NCBI RefSeq assembly: GCF_012933655.1
Contig: NZ_JABBJJ010000043.1
Span: 1-53,735, forward strand
Direction: 5' to 3'
Source: Pyxidicoccus fallax
Lineage (GTDB): Bacteria > Myxococcota > Myxococcia > Myxococcales > Myxococcaceae
Length of the DNA stretch: 53,735 nucleotides
Below, piece after piece: positions 11,142 to 19,010 of this stretch; position 1 is the stretch's first letter; every line of letters begins with the position of its first letter. Position numbers and translations under genes: made by a program. Below the pieces are notes generated by a model that searched no databases, had not been told where the DNA came from, and saw only the letters and a list, made by a program, of their open reading frames with translations.

Positions 11142-12071
11142 TCAGGCGGCCTGGGAGCGGCCCCGCAGGACTTCGATGAGCACGTCCTCCATGCGCGAGC
11201 GGCGCGTCTCCACGTCGGCGATGGGCTGCCCTTCCGCGTACAGCGCGCGGAGCAGCTCACCGGAGGGCGCGCAGCCCTCGCGCTCGACGTAGGTGAGGGT
11301 GCGGCCGTCCTCGGACAGGCGGGCGGCGAAGCGGCGGCCGGCCTCGGACAGGGCCGTCTGGGGGTGCTCGAAGGTGACGACGACGCGGCGCTCGCCGAAG
11401 CGGCGCAGCAGGGTGGCCTTGTCCTCCACCATCAGCAGGCGGCCCTCGTTGATGATGCCCACGCGGTCCGCCAGCTCCTCGGCCTCCTCGAGGTAGTGCG
11501 TGGTGAGGAGGATGGTGGTGCCGTCCGCGGCCAGCTTGCGCACGTAGGTCCACAAGTCGCGGCGCAGCTCCACGTCCACGCCGGCGGTGGGCTCGTCGAG
11601 GAAGACGAGGCGGGGCTTGTGCACCAGCGCCTTGGCGATGAGCAGCCGGCGCTTCATGCCGCCGGACAGGGCGCGCGTCATCGCGTCCTTCTTGCCCTGG
11701 AGGTTGAGGGCGGTGAGCACCTCGTCGATGCGCGCGTCGTCCCGGGGCCGGCCGTAGTAGCCGAGCTGGATGCGCAGGGACTCGGCCACGGAGAAGAACG
11801 GGTCGAAGTTGATTTCCTGCGGCACCAGCCCGATGTCGTAGCGCGGGGCCACCGGGTCCTTGTCCAGGTCCTTGCCGAAGACGCGGATGGTGCCGGCCGT
11901 CTTCTTCACCAGGCCGCACACGCTGCCAATCATCGTCGTCTTGCCCGCGCCATTGGGGCCCAGCAGCGCGAAGATTTCCCCCGGCCGGATGGACAGGTCC
12001 ATCGAGTGCAGCGCGGTGAAGTCGCCGTAGCGCTTGGTGAGTCCCTGGAGCTCGAGGGCGGGGGTCGACAT
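11142..12071 (-). CDS. ABC transporter ATP-binding protein (ABC-2 exporter ATPase)
   Basis: 309 residues from ATG 12071 (MSTPALELQGLTKRYGDF). Walker A GPNGAGKT is at 38-45, the Q-loop at VPQE, signature LSGGM at 135-139, Walker B FLDEP with Asp-Glu at 159-160, and the H-loop at TTHYLEEAEELADR. The C-terminal ~75 residues form the regulatory tail usual in CcmA/DrrA-like ATPases. It energises the permease encoded immediately downstream. An upstream in-frame start would add 40 residues unlike the family and is rejected. The 113-base gap to the divergent AAA gene should hold both promoters. Confidence 0.92.
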   Translation of the reverse strand: MSTPALELQGLTKRYGDFTALHSMDLSIRPGEIFALLGPNGAGKTTMIGSVCGLVKKTAGTIRVFGKDLDKDPVAPRYDIGLVPQEINFDPFFSVAESLRIQLGYYGRPRDDARIDEVLTALNLQGKKDAMTRALSGGMKRRLLIAKALVHKPRLVFLDEPTAGVDVELRRDLWTYVRKLAADGTTILLTTHYLEEAEELADRVGIINEGRLLMVEDKATLLRRFGERRVVVTFEHPQTALSEAGRRFAARLSEDGRTLTYVEREGCAPSGELLRALYAEGQPIADVETRRSRMEDVLIEVLRGRSQAA

Positions 12072-12184
12072 GGCGGGGCTTCCTCTAACACCTTCGAGGG
12101 CAGCGCGCTTGCCTCTGAGGGGTTCTTGTGGGGCCCGGGACAGCCGGATACCTTGCCGCGCTCCCCGCGGGAGGAGAATGACGC

Positions 12185-13321
12185 ATGCCACCCGAGAACA
12201 GAGCCATCACGCGCATCCATGTCGAAGGCTACAGGTCGCTCCAGCGCGTCGACCTTGAACCAGGCCGCGTGACGGTGCTCATCGGCGCCAACGGGGCAGG
12301 CAAGTCGAATCTGCTGTCCCTCTTGCGGATGGTCGCGCTGATGCGGACGCAATCGCTCCGCCGGTATGTCGGTGAGGCGGGCGGGGCCTCGGCGCTCCTG
12401 CATTACGGCCCCAAGGTGACGAAGGAGCTGGTCGTCCGGCTGGAGTTCGAGCAGCCCACGGGCGCGAACGCCTATGGCGCTCGGCTGGGGTATGCGGCGG
12501 GTGACACCCTGCTCTTCCTGGACGAGACCGTCGAATATCGGCCAGTTGGGGTTGCGGCATTCAAGGTGACGTCCCTGGGGGCGGGGCACAAGGAGTCGAT
12601 GCTGGAGGACGCGGCGGGTGAGCCGGGTGGCAAGACCGCGAAGACGGTGCGGTGGTGGCTGGCGAAAACGAACTTCTTCCACTTCCACGACACGTCTCTC
12701 GCCGCTCCGCTGCGGCAGAACTCCCGCCAGGAGGACGTCCACTTCCTTCGCTCCGATGGGAGCAACCTGGCCGCCTATCTGCGGTCTTTGTCCATCAGTG
12801 AGGACCCGGCGAGGCAGGCGGCATGGCGTCGCATCAGCCAGCTCGTCAGGCGCGTGGCTCCCTTCATCAAGGCCCTCCAGCCAACGCTGGTCGACCCCGC
12901 GCATCCGGAGACTTCGACTGTGCGGCTGGACTGGGTGGATGAGCGGGATGAAATCTTCGGTCCACACCAGCTCTCCGATGGAACGCTGCGCTGCATCGCG
13001 CTCTTCACCGCGCTCGGCCAGCCCGTGGACTCACTTCCCGCGTTCCTCAGCATCGATGAGCCGGAGCTCGGCCTTCACCCCGCAGCGCTCACCATCCTCG
13101 CCAGTCTCGTCCGTTCCGCCAGCGCGCACGCGCAGATTCTGCTGGCGACTCAATCTCCCGCGTTGCTCGACCTCTTCGAGCCTCAGGAGGTCGTCGTCAC
13201 GGAGCGGGTTCAGGGGGCCACGACCTTCCGCCGCCTCGACGCTGAACAGCTCGCGGGATGGATGGAGGACTACAGCCTGTCCGAGCTCTACGACAAGAAC
13301 GTCCTCGGGGGGCGTCCGTGA
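12185..13321 (+). CDS. AAA/SMC-type ATPase, partner of a DUF4276 protein (putative defence module)
   Basis: 378 residues. The start ITRIHVEGYRSLQRVDLEPG is the typical beginning of RecF/OLD/AAA_21 ABC-class ATPases. Walker A GANGAGKS is at 34-41, signature LSDGT at 263-267, and Walker B FLSIDEPELGLHP with Asp291-Glu292, followed by ILLATQSPALLD. A ~200-residue insertion lies between them. It overlaps the next gene by 4 bases (GTGA), so the pair is translationally coupled. ATPases of this class joined to TOPRIM-like nucleases (OLD, Gabija, PARIS types) are anti-phage or repair systems. That this pair acts against phage is inference. Confidence 0.85.
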   Translation: MPPENRAITRIHVEGYRSLQRVDLEPGRVTVLIGANGAGKSNLLSLLRMVALMRTQSLRRYVGEAGGASALLHYGPKVTKELVVRLEFEQPTGANAYGARLGYAAGDTLLFLDETVEYRPVGVAAFKVTSLGAGHKESMLEDAAGEPGGKTAKTVRWWLAKTNFFHFHDTSLAAPLRQNSRQEDVHFLRSDGSNLAAYLRSLSISEDPARQAAWRRISQLVRRVAPFIKALQPTLVDPAHPETSTVRLDWVDERDEIFGPHQLSDGTLRCIALFTALGQPVDSLPAFLSIDEPELGLHPAALTILASLVRSASAHAQILLATQSPALLDLFEPQEVVVTERVQGATTFRRLDAEQLAGWMEDYSLSELYDKNVLGGRP

Positions 13322-14007
13322 AGCGCCTCTTCATCGTGGTGGAGGGACCGACCGAGGAGGGATTCGTGAAGGGAGTTCTGGGTCCGCATCTGCAGGGGCG
13401 TTCCATCTTCACGTTCCCCATCATCGTGACGACCCGCCGAGACGAGTCCACCGGCGCCAAGCTGAACAAGGGTGGGGGACCCTGGCGGAACTGGTACAGG
13501 GACTTGAAGCGCGTCATGGGGGACAACCCGGGCCCCAATGTGGCCTTCACCACCCTCATCGACCTTTATGGGCTCCCCAAGGATTTCCCCCAAATCGAAG
13601 CACTCTCCACGATCAGGGACACCCTGCAGCGAGCATCCGAGGTCGAGGCGGTGATGTACCAGCAGTTCGGCGACCATCGCTTCATTCCCTATGCTCAGCG
13701 GCACGAGTTCGAGGCGTTGGTGCTGGCCGGGCTCGACAGCCTGGCCGGGTTCCTGGATGCCGAGGAGGACCTGAAAGGAGTCAAGCAATTGCGCTCCGAG
13801 GTCGCGAACCAGTCACCCGAAGACGTGAATGATGGCCGTGACACCGCGCCGTCCAAGCGACTGGAAGCCAGGATTCCGAGCTACAGCAAGACACTGCATG
13901 GTCCGCTCGTGGTCGAGGATGTGGGACTCGCGAGGCTCCGCGTGGTGTGCCCCCGCTTCCATGCCTGGGTGACGAGGCTGGAGGGGCTGTCGTTGGCACC
14001 CGCCTGA
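13318..14007 (+). CDS. DUF4276 family protein (TOPRIM-like), coupled to AAA ATPase
   Basis: 229 residues starting at GTG 13318, whose last two bases fall in the TGA of the ATPase gene. The opening KRLFIVVEGPTEEGFV has the Glu (residue 9) of a TOPRIM-type motif. TTLIDLYGLPKDFP (Asp82) and FIPYAQRHEFEALVLAG (His129, Glu130, Glu132) are the conserved DUF4276 blocks. The family nearly always pairs with an AAA ATPase, as here. A metal-dependent nuclease role is predicted from fold similarity; the acidic residues are present, so the copy looks intact. The first ~20 codons of the longer open frame are rejected because they overlap the ATPase coding end. Confidence 0.83.
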   Translation: MKRLFIVVEGPTEEGFVKGVLGPHLQGRSIFTFPIIVTTRRDESTGAKLNKGGGPWRNWYRDLKRVMGDNPGPNVAFTTLIDLYGLPKDFPQIEALSTIRDTLQRASEVEAVMYQQFGDHRFIPYAQRHEFEALVLAGLDSLAGFLDAEEDLKGVKQLRSEVANQSPEDVNDGRDTAPSKRLEARIPSYSKTLHGPLVVEDVGLARLRVVCPRFHAWVTRLEGLSLAPA

Positions 14008-14103
14008 CCGAACGACAATCGGCTCCGAACCGTGCGATGCGTTACCATCGCCGCCGGCCCGGCGCCCGACTCCCGGGCTCGCGCACTGGGGTGGAGACCG
14101 GAC

Positions 14104-15459
14104 ATGTCTCGCAACACGCGGTGGAGTGTGGCCCTCTTTGGCGTCCTGGCCCTGGTGTTCGTCATCGGGCTGGTCCTCACAGGGGGGCGGGAGGATGTGC
14201 CCGGAGCGGTGGTCGACGGGGCTCCGCTGTCGGAGGAGCAGGAGAAGGCCGCCTTCGCCCAGCAGCTGATGGAGGCGCTCCGTGCCTCGGGCGTCCCGGG
14301 CGAGCCGCGCTATGAGCCGCAGCACTTCCGCATCCAGACCCGGGGGCCGGATGGCGGCGTGGGAATGACGCTCTTCCTCGCCAACACCTACCGCGAGTAC
14401 CAGGCCGCTCCACCCGAGCGGCGCGCCGAGGTGATCGCGCGCATGGTGAAGGTGAACCTGCCCGTCGACTCCCCGGCGAGCTACGAAGAGGTGCGCCCGA
14501 ACCTGATGCTCGTGGTGCGTGCGCGCACCTCCTTCGAGCTGCTCGCCGAACACGTCGGAGGCCTCGGCCTTCCCAGCACCCGCGGAAAGGTGCCCGTGGC
14601 GTGGCGCCCGCTGGGCGAGGTGCTCGCCGTGGCGCTCGTCCAGGACACTCCGGATGCCATGCGCTACCTCTCCCCGGAGGACCTGGAGCGCTGGGGCGTC
14701 TCCTTCGACCAGGCCTCCGCCGACGCCGTGGCGAACCTGCGGCTTCTCGGGGCGGCGCCGCTGACGCCCCTGGCGCCGGGGGCCTGCGCGCTCTCCACGA
14801 ACGACAGCTACGGCGCCTCGCGGCTGCTGCTGGGAGAGGTGATTCACCGCTGCGAGGTGAAGGGCGAGCCGGTGGTCCTGGTGCCCAACCGGGACACGCT
14901 GTTCATCACCGGCTCGGGCGACGCGAAGGGGTTGCTCGCGGTGGCGGAGGCGGCACAGGCCGCCATCCAGGCGCCACGCCCCGTGGACGGCCGCGCGCTG
15001 CGCCTCGCCCCCGACGGGTGGAAGCCCTTCCTGCCCGAGCCCGGCAGCCCTTCCCGGAGCATCCTCCAGCGGCTGGCGGTGGAGAGCCGGGCGAACGACT
15101 ACCAGGAGCAGGGCGCACGCCTCGCGCAACAGCACGCGCGCGAAGGCACCGACCTGTTCGTCGCGGACTTCATCCCCGAGGACGACGAGCACGGCCGTTC
15201 CTTCGGACAGGCCGTCTGGGTCAGCGGCATCGACACGCTGCTGCCGCGCGCGGACGTCCTCATCTTCATGGACCAGGAGCTCGGCCCGAAGGCGCCTCCG
15301 GTCGCCGTCGTCCGCTGGGACCTGGTCGTCCGCGACGCCGGGCTCCTGCTGATGCCGGAGCCGGGCATGTACCCCGAGCGCTACCGCGTCACGGGGTTTC
15401 CCTCGAAGGCACAGCTCGAGAAGTGGAAGCGCGAGCCGACGGCCATGGATGTCCCCTGA
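14104..15459 (+). CDS. DUF1444-like membrane-anchored hypothetical protein
   Basis: 451 residues from ATG 14104 (MSRNTRWSVALFGVLALVFV), with one N-terminal membrane helix at about residues 8-26. The rest is soluble: FRIQTRG...MTLFLANTYREYQAAPPERR, then two large alpha/beta parts, including PLGEVLAVALVQDTPDAMRYL and a LLLGEVIHRCEVKGEPVVLVPNRDTLFITGS segment. The pattern resembles the DUF1444/YtpQ family, for which no function is established. The longer open frame starting at 14032 would place 24 unlikely residues before the helix. It lies 96 bases after the DUF4276 gene; any functional link is unclear. Confidence 0.7.
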   Translation: MSRNTRWSVALFGVLALVFVIGLVLTGGREDVPGAVVDGAPLSEEQEKAAFAQQLMEALRASGVPGEPRYEPQHFRIQTRGPDGGVGMTLFLANTYREYQAAPPERRAEVIARMVKVNLPVDSPASYEEVRPNLMLVVRARTSFELLAEHVGGLGLPSTRGKVPVAWRPLGEVLAVALVQDTPDAMRYLSPEDLERWGVSFDQASADAVANLRLLGAAPLTPLAPGACALSTNDSYGASRLLLGEVIHRCEVKGEPVVLVPNRDTLFITGSGDAKGLLAVAEAAQAAIQAPRPVDGRALRLAPDGWKPFLPEPGSPSRSILQRLAVESRANDYQEQGARLAQQHAREGTDLFVADFIPEDDEHGRSFGQAVWVSGIDTLLPRADVLIFMDQELGPKAPPVAVVRWDLVVRDAGLLLMPEPGMYPERYRVTGFPSKAQLEKWKREPTAMDVP

Positions 15460-15573
15460 CGTCCTTCCGCGCCTCGGAAACCCGGGCTCCGTGCATTGAC
15501 GGATAACGCCGATGCGAGCCCGGGAGCGTGCCTTGACTTCCTCGCGGGCCTGCGGTTGAACTGCGCCTCGTTT

Positions 15574-15600
15574 CGGTATTGAGAATCATTCTCAATACCG
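15574..15600. promoter_or_regulatory. Fur-box palindrome before the iron operon
   Basis: This is a perfect 27-bp inverted repeat centred on C15587, with core TGAGAATCATTCTCA. It matches the 7-1-7 Fur consensus TGATAATnATTATCA with one symmetrical change per half. It ends 15 bases before the ATG of the first gene of a PepSY iron operon, so Fur bound there would block transcription or initiation when iron is plentiful. Confidence 0.88.
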
Positions 15601-15615
15601 CATTTCGAGGAAGCG

Positions 15616-15927
15616 ATGGCGCTCTCGACCGTGCTGGTGCTGCTGGGCATCGCCGTGCTCCACGGCGCCGCGGCTGCCGCGCCGGAGACGTGGCTCGCGC
15701 GGCACCGGGCGTGGGGGAGGGCGGGTGGTGGCCTCGTGCTCGCGGCGGGCGTGGTGCTGGCGGTAAGGGCGCAGGGGCTCGCGGTCGGGCTGACGTGCGC
15801 GCTGGTGCTGGCGATGCTGGGCACCACGCTGGTGGCGCTGTGCGCGCCATTGTGGCCCCGGGCGACGCGGTGGGTGCTGCCGGTGGGCGCCTTCGGTGTC
15901 GCGCTGCTGTGGCTGGGGGCTTCCTGA
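15616..15927 (+). CDS. Small membrane protein, DUF3325-like, iron operon
   Basis: 103 residues with about three to four hydrophobic helices. The pattern LGIAVLHGAAAAAPETWLARHRAWGRAGGGLVLAAGVVL, with a helix, an amphipathic His/Arg loop and a second helix, fits DUF3325 proteins. These are encoded beside PepSY-TM reductase-like proteins in siderophore loci of Proteobacteria. GAGGA sits about 5 bases before ATG 15616, with the Fur box just upstream. Its TGA shares one base with the next ATG (TGATG). The role is unknown, presumably helping iron release or transport at the inner membrane. Confidence 0.72.
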   Translation: MALSTVLVLLGIAVLHGAAAAAPETWLARHRAWGRAGGGLVLAAGVVLAVRAQGLAVGLTCALVLAMLGTTLVALCAPLWPRATRWVLPVGAFGVALLWLGAS

Positions 15928-16184
15928 TGGCACACGTGCATGGAGCGGGGCGCATCACCGCCGCCGTCACTGGCGCTCCCGGGGCCGCGGTGCTCGCGAG
16001 CGTGGCGCTCGCGGCGGCGCTGCCCGTTCCGGGAGATGTCCGACTCGTCGTCGCGATGCTGGCCGCCCTGCCCGCGGCGGCCACCGCCGCGTGTCTTGCC
16101 CTCCTCGCCCGGAGCGCGGTCCGCGCCTGGGTGGGCTCGGCCCTGGTCGCCTGCGTGGCGGCCGTCGTCCTGGTGCTCACGTGA
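15927..16184 (+). CDS. Small membrane protein, DUF3649-like, iron operon
   Basis: 85 residues, almost entirely three hydrophobic helices (RITAAVTGAPGAAVLASVALAAALP, MLAALPAAATAACLALLA, SALVACVAAVVLVLT). The GRITAAVTG start and the ARSAVRAWVG loop fit the DUF3649 family, which accompanies DUF3325 and PepSY genes in iron-regulated operons. It overlaps the previous stop by one base and the following GTG by four (GTGA), so the three genes are translationally chained. Such a short Ala-rich protein is hard to classify by eye. Confidence 0.68.
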   Translation: MAHVHGAGRITAAVTGAPGAAVLASVALAAALPVPGDVRLVVAMLAALPAAATAACLALLARSAVRAWVGSALVACVAAVVLVLT

Positions 16185-17731
16185 AGCTCTCGCCCCGCTC
16201 GTACGCCATCCTCTGGGACGCACATGCCTGGGCCGGCGTGCTCTCGTCGCTGGTCCTCTTCGTGACGTTCTTCCTCGGCGCCTTCGCGCTCTTCGCGGAG
16301 GAGCTGTCCCCCTGGCAGGAGCCCACGTTCCGCGCGCCCATCGCGGTGTCCGAGGCCGAGGCCGTGCGGCTCGCGCAGCAGGTGGCGGACGCGGAGGCCG
16401 CGTCGAAGCCGGCGTGGTTCGGCATCTCCCTGCCCACCGACGAGGAGCCCTGGCTGCGCCTCTGGCGCGTGTCCCCGGAAGGAACCATCAAGCCCACGTG
16501 GGTGGACCCGGTGTCCGGCCGGCAGCTCGGCGAGCGCAGCGACCTGGGCGAGTTCCTCAACGCGATGCACTTCCTGGAGCCGCTGCCCGGCGGCAAGCAC
16601 GTGACGGGCGTGGCCTCGGCGGTGCTGGTGCTGCTCATTGGCACGGGGCTCCTGCTCCAGCTCGGCCGCATGGTGCGCGAGTTCATCCAGTTCCGTCCCG
16701 GCGCGTCGCGGCGGGTGCTCTGGTCGGACGCGCACAAGGTGATTGGCGTCGTCACCGCGCCCTTCCTCCTCGTCTTCGCGCTCACCGGCGGCATCCTCTG
16801 GCTGGACGACTGGCTGGAGCCGGCGGTGGTGAAGACCTCCATGGCCGGGGACGCGAAGGCGCGCGAGCACGCCGTGGACTGGCCCTCTCCGCCCGCGCCC
16901 TCGGGGAAGGCCGCGGGAGCGCCGGACCTCGCCCGCGCGCTGGCGCTCGCGAAGGAGCGCTTCCCGCGCTCGGAGCATCACTGGTTCTTCTTCGACCACC
17001 TCGGTGACGAGAACGGCACGGTCCACCTGCCCGGTGAGAGCGAGGGCACGCTGCACGCCTTCACGCACGTGCGCGTGTCTCGCGAGGGCGCGCTCGTATG
17101 GGCGCGCGAGACGGGCGGCGGGTCGGCGTACACGCGCGTCATGGACCCGCTGTTCGGCCTGCACTTCGCCACCTGGGCCGGCTTCCCCGCCAAGGTCCTC
17201 TACGCGCTGCTCTCCTTCGTCTGCGCGTTCGGCATCCTCGCGGGCAACCTGCTCTGGCTGGAGCGGCGCCGCGCCAAGGCCCCGGGCCGCTTCGACCGCG
17301 TGCTCGCGAAGCTGACGTCGGGTGGCTGCGCGGGACTCGCGTTCGCCGTGGCGGCCGTCTTCACCGCCAACCAGCTCTTGCCGGGCACGCTCGCGGACCG
17401 CCCGCGCTGGGAGCACGCCGCCTTCCTCGCGGCCTGGGCGGTGGGCGTGGGCAGCGCCTTCCTGGACCGCTCCGCCGCGCGGCATGCCCGCCGCCTGCTC
17501 TTCGTCTCCGGCGCGGTGCTCGTCGTCGTGCCGCTGCTGGACGCGGTGCGCACGGGCCGGCTGCCCTTCGCCTCGGGCTCGTCCTTCGTGCTGGCCACGG
17601 AGGTGGGGCTCGTCGCGCTGGGGCTGCTCTGCGCGGGCGCCGCGCTCGTCATCCGCCGCCTCCAGCGGCCCACGCCCTCGACCTCACCTGCCGCGGTGGA
17701 GCCGGACGAGCCCGCCCCCGTGCCGACCTGA
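16181..17731 (+). CDS. PepSY-associated TM protein (putative ferric-siderophore reductase)
   Basis: 516 residues from GTG 16181, which overlaps the previous stop. The N-terminal helix region SPRSYAILWDAHAWAGVLSSLVLFVTFFLGAFALFAEEL is the PepSY_TM signature, with a His that can bind haem. A periplasmic PepSY-like stretch with EAEAVRLAQQVADAEA follows. Then come HKVIGVVTAPFLLVFALTGGILWL, a second periplasmic region, LFGLHFATWAGFPAKVLYALLS, and four C-terminal helices. Relatives such as FhuF-independent PepSY reductases (FoxB/PiuB type) reduce ferric siderophores at the inner membrane. The Fur box and the neighbouring receptor support that; the reaction itself is inferred. Confidence 0.85.
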   Translation: MKLSPRSYAILWDAHAWAGVLSSLVLFVTFFLGAFALFAEELSPWQEPTFRAPIAVSEAEAVRLAQQVADAEAASKPAWFGISLPTDEEPWLRLWRVSPEGTIKPTWVDPVSGRQLGERSDLGEFLNAMHFLEPLPGGKHVTGVASAVLVLLIGTGLLLQLGRMVREFIQFRPGASRRVLWSDAHKVIGVVTAPFLLVFALTGGILWLDDWLEPAVVKTSMAGDAKAREHAVDWPSPPAPSGKAAGAPDLARALALAKERFPRSEHHWFFFDHLGDENGTVHLPGESEGTLHAFTHVRVSREGALVWARETGGGSAYTRVMDPLFGLHFATWAGFPAKVLYALLSFVCAFGILAGNLLWLERRRAKAPGRFDRVLAKLTSGGCAGLAFAVAAVFTANQLLPGTLADRPRWEHAAFLAAWAVGVGSAFLDRSAARHARRLLFVSGAVLVVVPLLDAVRTGRLPFASGSSFVLATEVGLVALGLLCAGAALVIRRLQRPTPSTSPAAVEPDEPAPVPT

Positions 17732-17765
17732 GCCACCGCGTTTCCCCCACTGAACGGAGTACTCC

Positions 17766-18989
17766 ATGAGCAGGCTTCGCCGTCTCGCCGCCGCATCCAC
17801 CTCCACGCTCCTCCTCGCCTCGGTCTCCACCGGCTGCGGCGACGACGACAAGAAGCCCGGCCCCGGCGCCGGGGAGGGCCCGGTGTACAGCCTGGCCACC
17901 ACCGTCTCCTCCCAGGCGGGCTCCGCCACGTACGTGAGCGTCTTCGACTCGCTCGACGTCACCTCGCTGGACCTGGAGCAGGCGCGGGAGCACTCCGGCT
18001 TCGCGACGGTGGGCGCGGTGGATGGGATGCTCTTCGTCGCCGCCGGCGAGTCGCCGCAAATCACCCGCTACAACGTCACCTCGGACGGGAAGCTGGAAGA
18101 GGCGGGCCGGCTCAGCTTCGCCAACTACGGCCTGACCAGCGCGCCGTTCTACCACAACCACTTCGTGGACTCCTCGACGGCGTACATGCAGCTCGAGGAG
18201 GCCAAGCGCATCGTCTGGGACCCCACGGCGATGACCATCACCGGCACCCAGGAGGCGCCGGGCCTGGCGAGCGAGCGTGAGGGCCTGGTGGTGAGGGCCA
18301 GCTTCGACCGCGGCGTGGTGGCGCGGGAAGACGGCTACTCGTTCCAGCCCTTCTACTGGACGGACGGCGTCTACTACGACTTTCTCCCCAGCTCGCAGAT
18401 CGCCGTCTACTCGCACGCGGACGACAGCCTGGAGAAGCTCATCGACGCGCCGTGCCCGGGGCTCGACGTGGCGACGCGGGACGAGGAGGGCAACATCTAC
18501 TTCAGCAACTGGGTGTTCAGCGCCGCCGCGCCCGTGCTGAAGAAGGACACCGCGCCCGCCACCTGCGTGGTGCGCATCAACAAGGGCGCCACGGACATCG
18601 ACGCGGGCTGGACGCGCTCGCTGTCCGCCATGGTGGAAGGCCGCCAGACGGCGGCGTTCCGCTACCTCGCCAACGGCGTGGGCGTGGTGGCCGTCTTCGA
18701 TGCGGACAAGGCGGAGATCAACGAGCAGTCGGACCGCACCGTCATCACCGGCGGCAACCACTGGAAGCTCTGGCGGGTGAACCTGCGGACCAACACCGCC
18801 GCTCCCGTCGAGGGGCTCGACTTCATCGCGGGCGGCTACTACGCCTTCACCATCGAGGGCCGCACCTTCCTGCTGCTGCCCACCGCGGACTACGCGAAGA
18901 CGGCCGTGTGGGAGCTGGGCGTGGATGGCGCCGCGGTGAAGCGCTTCGAGACGCTGGGCTGGGCCTACCAGTTCGTCAAGGTGCGCTGA
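17766..18989 (+). CDS. MxcI-like lipoprotein of the myxochelin-type iron locus
   Basis: 407 residues. The lipobox is in LLLASVSTGCGDDDKKPG, a type II signal, so the mature Cys is about residue 24; Asp residues after the Cys may affect sorting. The body shows repeated beta-strand patterns (YVSVFDSLDVTSLDLEQARE, ITRYNVTSDGKLEEAGRL, FFSN-type and VVAVFDADKAEINEQ segments), as in seven-bladed propeller lipoproteins. By content and position beside a PepSY gene and a TonB receptor it resembles MxcI of the myxochelin locus of Stigmatella/Myxococcus, from memory. It is the last gene of the Fur-box operon and meets the receptor gene tail-to-tail, 21 bases apart. A siderophore-binding role is inference. 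Confidence 0.72.
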   Translation: MSRLRRLAAASTSTLLLASVSTGCGDDDKKPGPGAGEGPVYSLATTVSSQAGSATYVSVFDSLDVTSLDLEQAREHSGFATVGAVDGMLFVAAGESPQITRYNVTSDGKLEEAGRLSFANYGLTSAPFYHNHFVDSSTAYMQLEEAKRIVWDPTAMTITGTQEAPGLASEREGLVVRASFDRGVVAREDGYSFQPFYWTDGVYYDFLPSSQIAVYSHADDSLEKLIDAPCPGLDVATRDEEGNIYFSNWVFSAAAPVLKKDTAPATCVVRINKGATDIDAGWTRSLSAMVEGRQTAAFRYLANGVGVVAVFDADKAEINEQSDRTVITGGNHWKLWRVNLRTNTAAPVEGLDFIAGGYYAFTIEGRTFLLLPTADYAKTAVWELGVDGAAVKRFETLGWAYQFVKVR

Positions 18990-19010
18990 GCGCACCCCTC
19001 GGGGCCACAC

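Noticed and set aside
12072..12191. 40-residue extension upstream of the ABC ATPase start
   Set aside because: The family begins at MSTPALELQGLTKRYG; the extension would overlap the divergent promoter and the AAA gene start.
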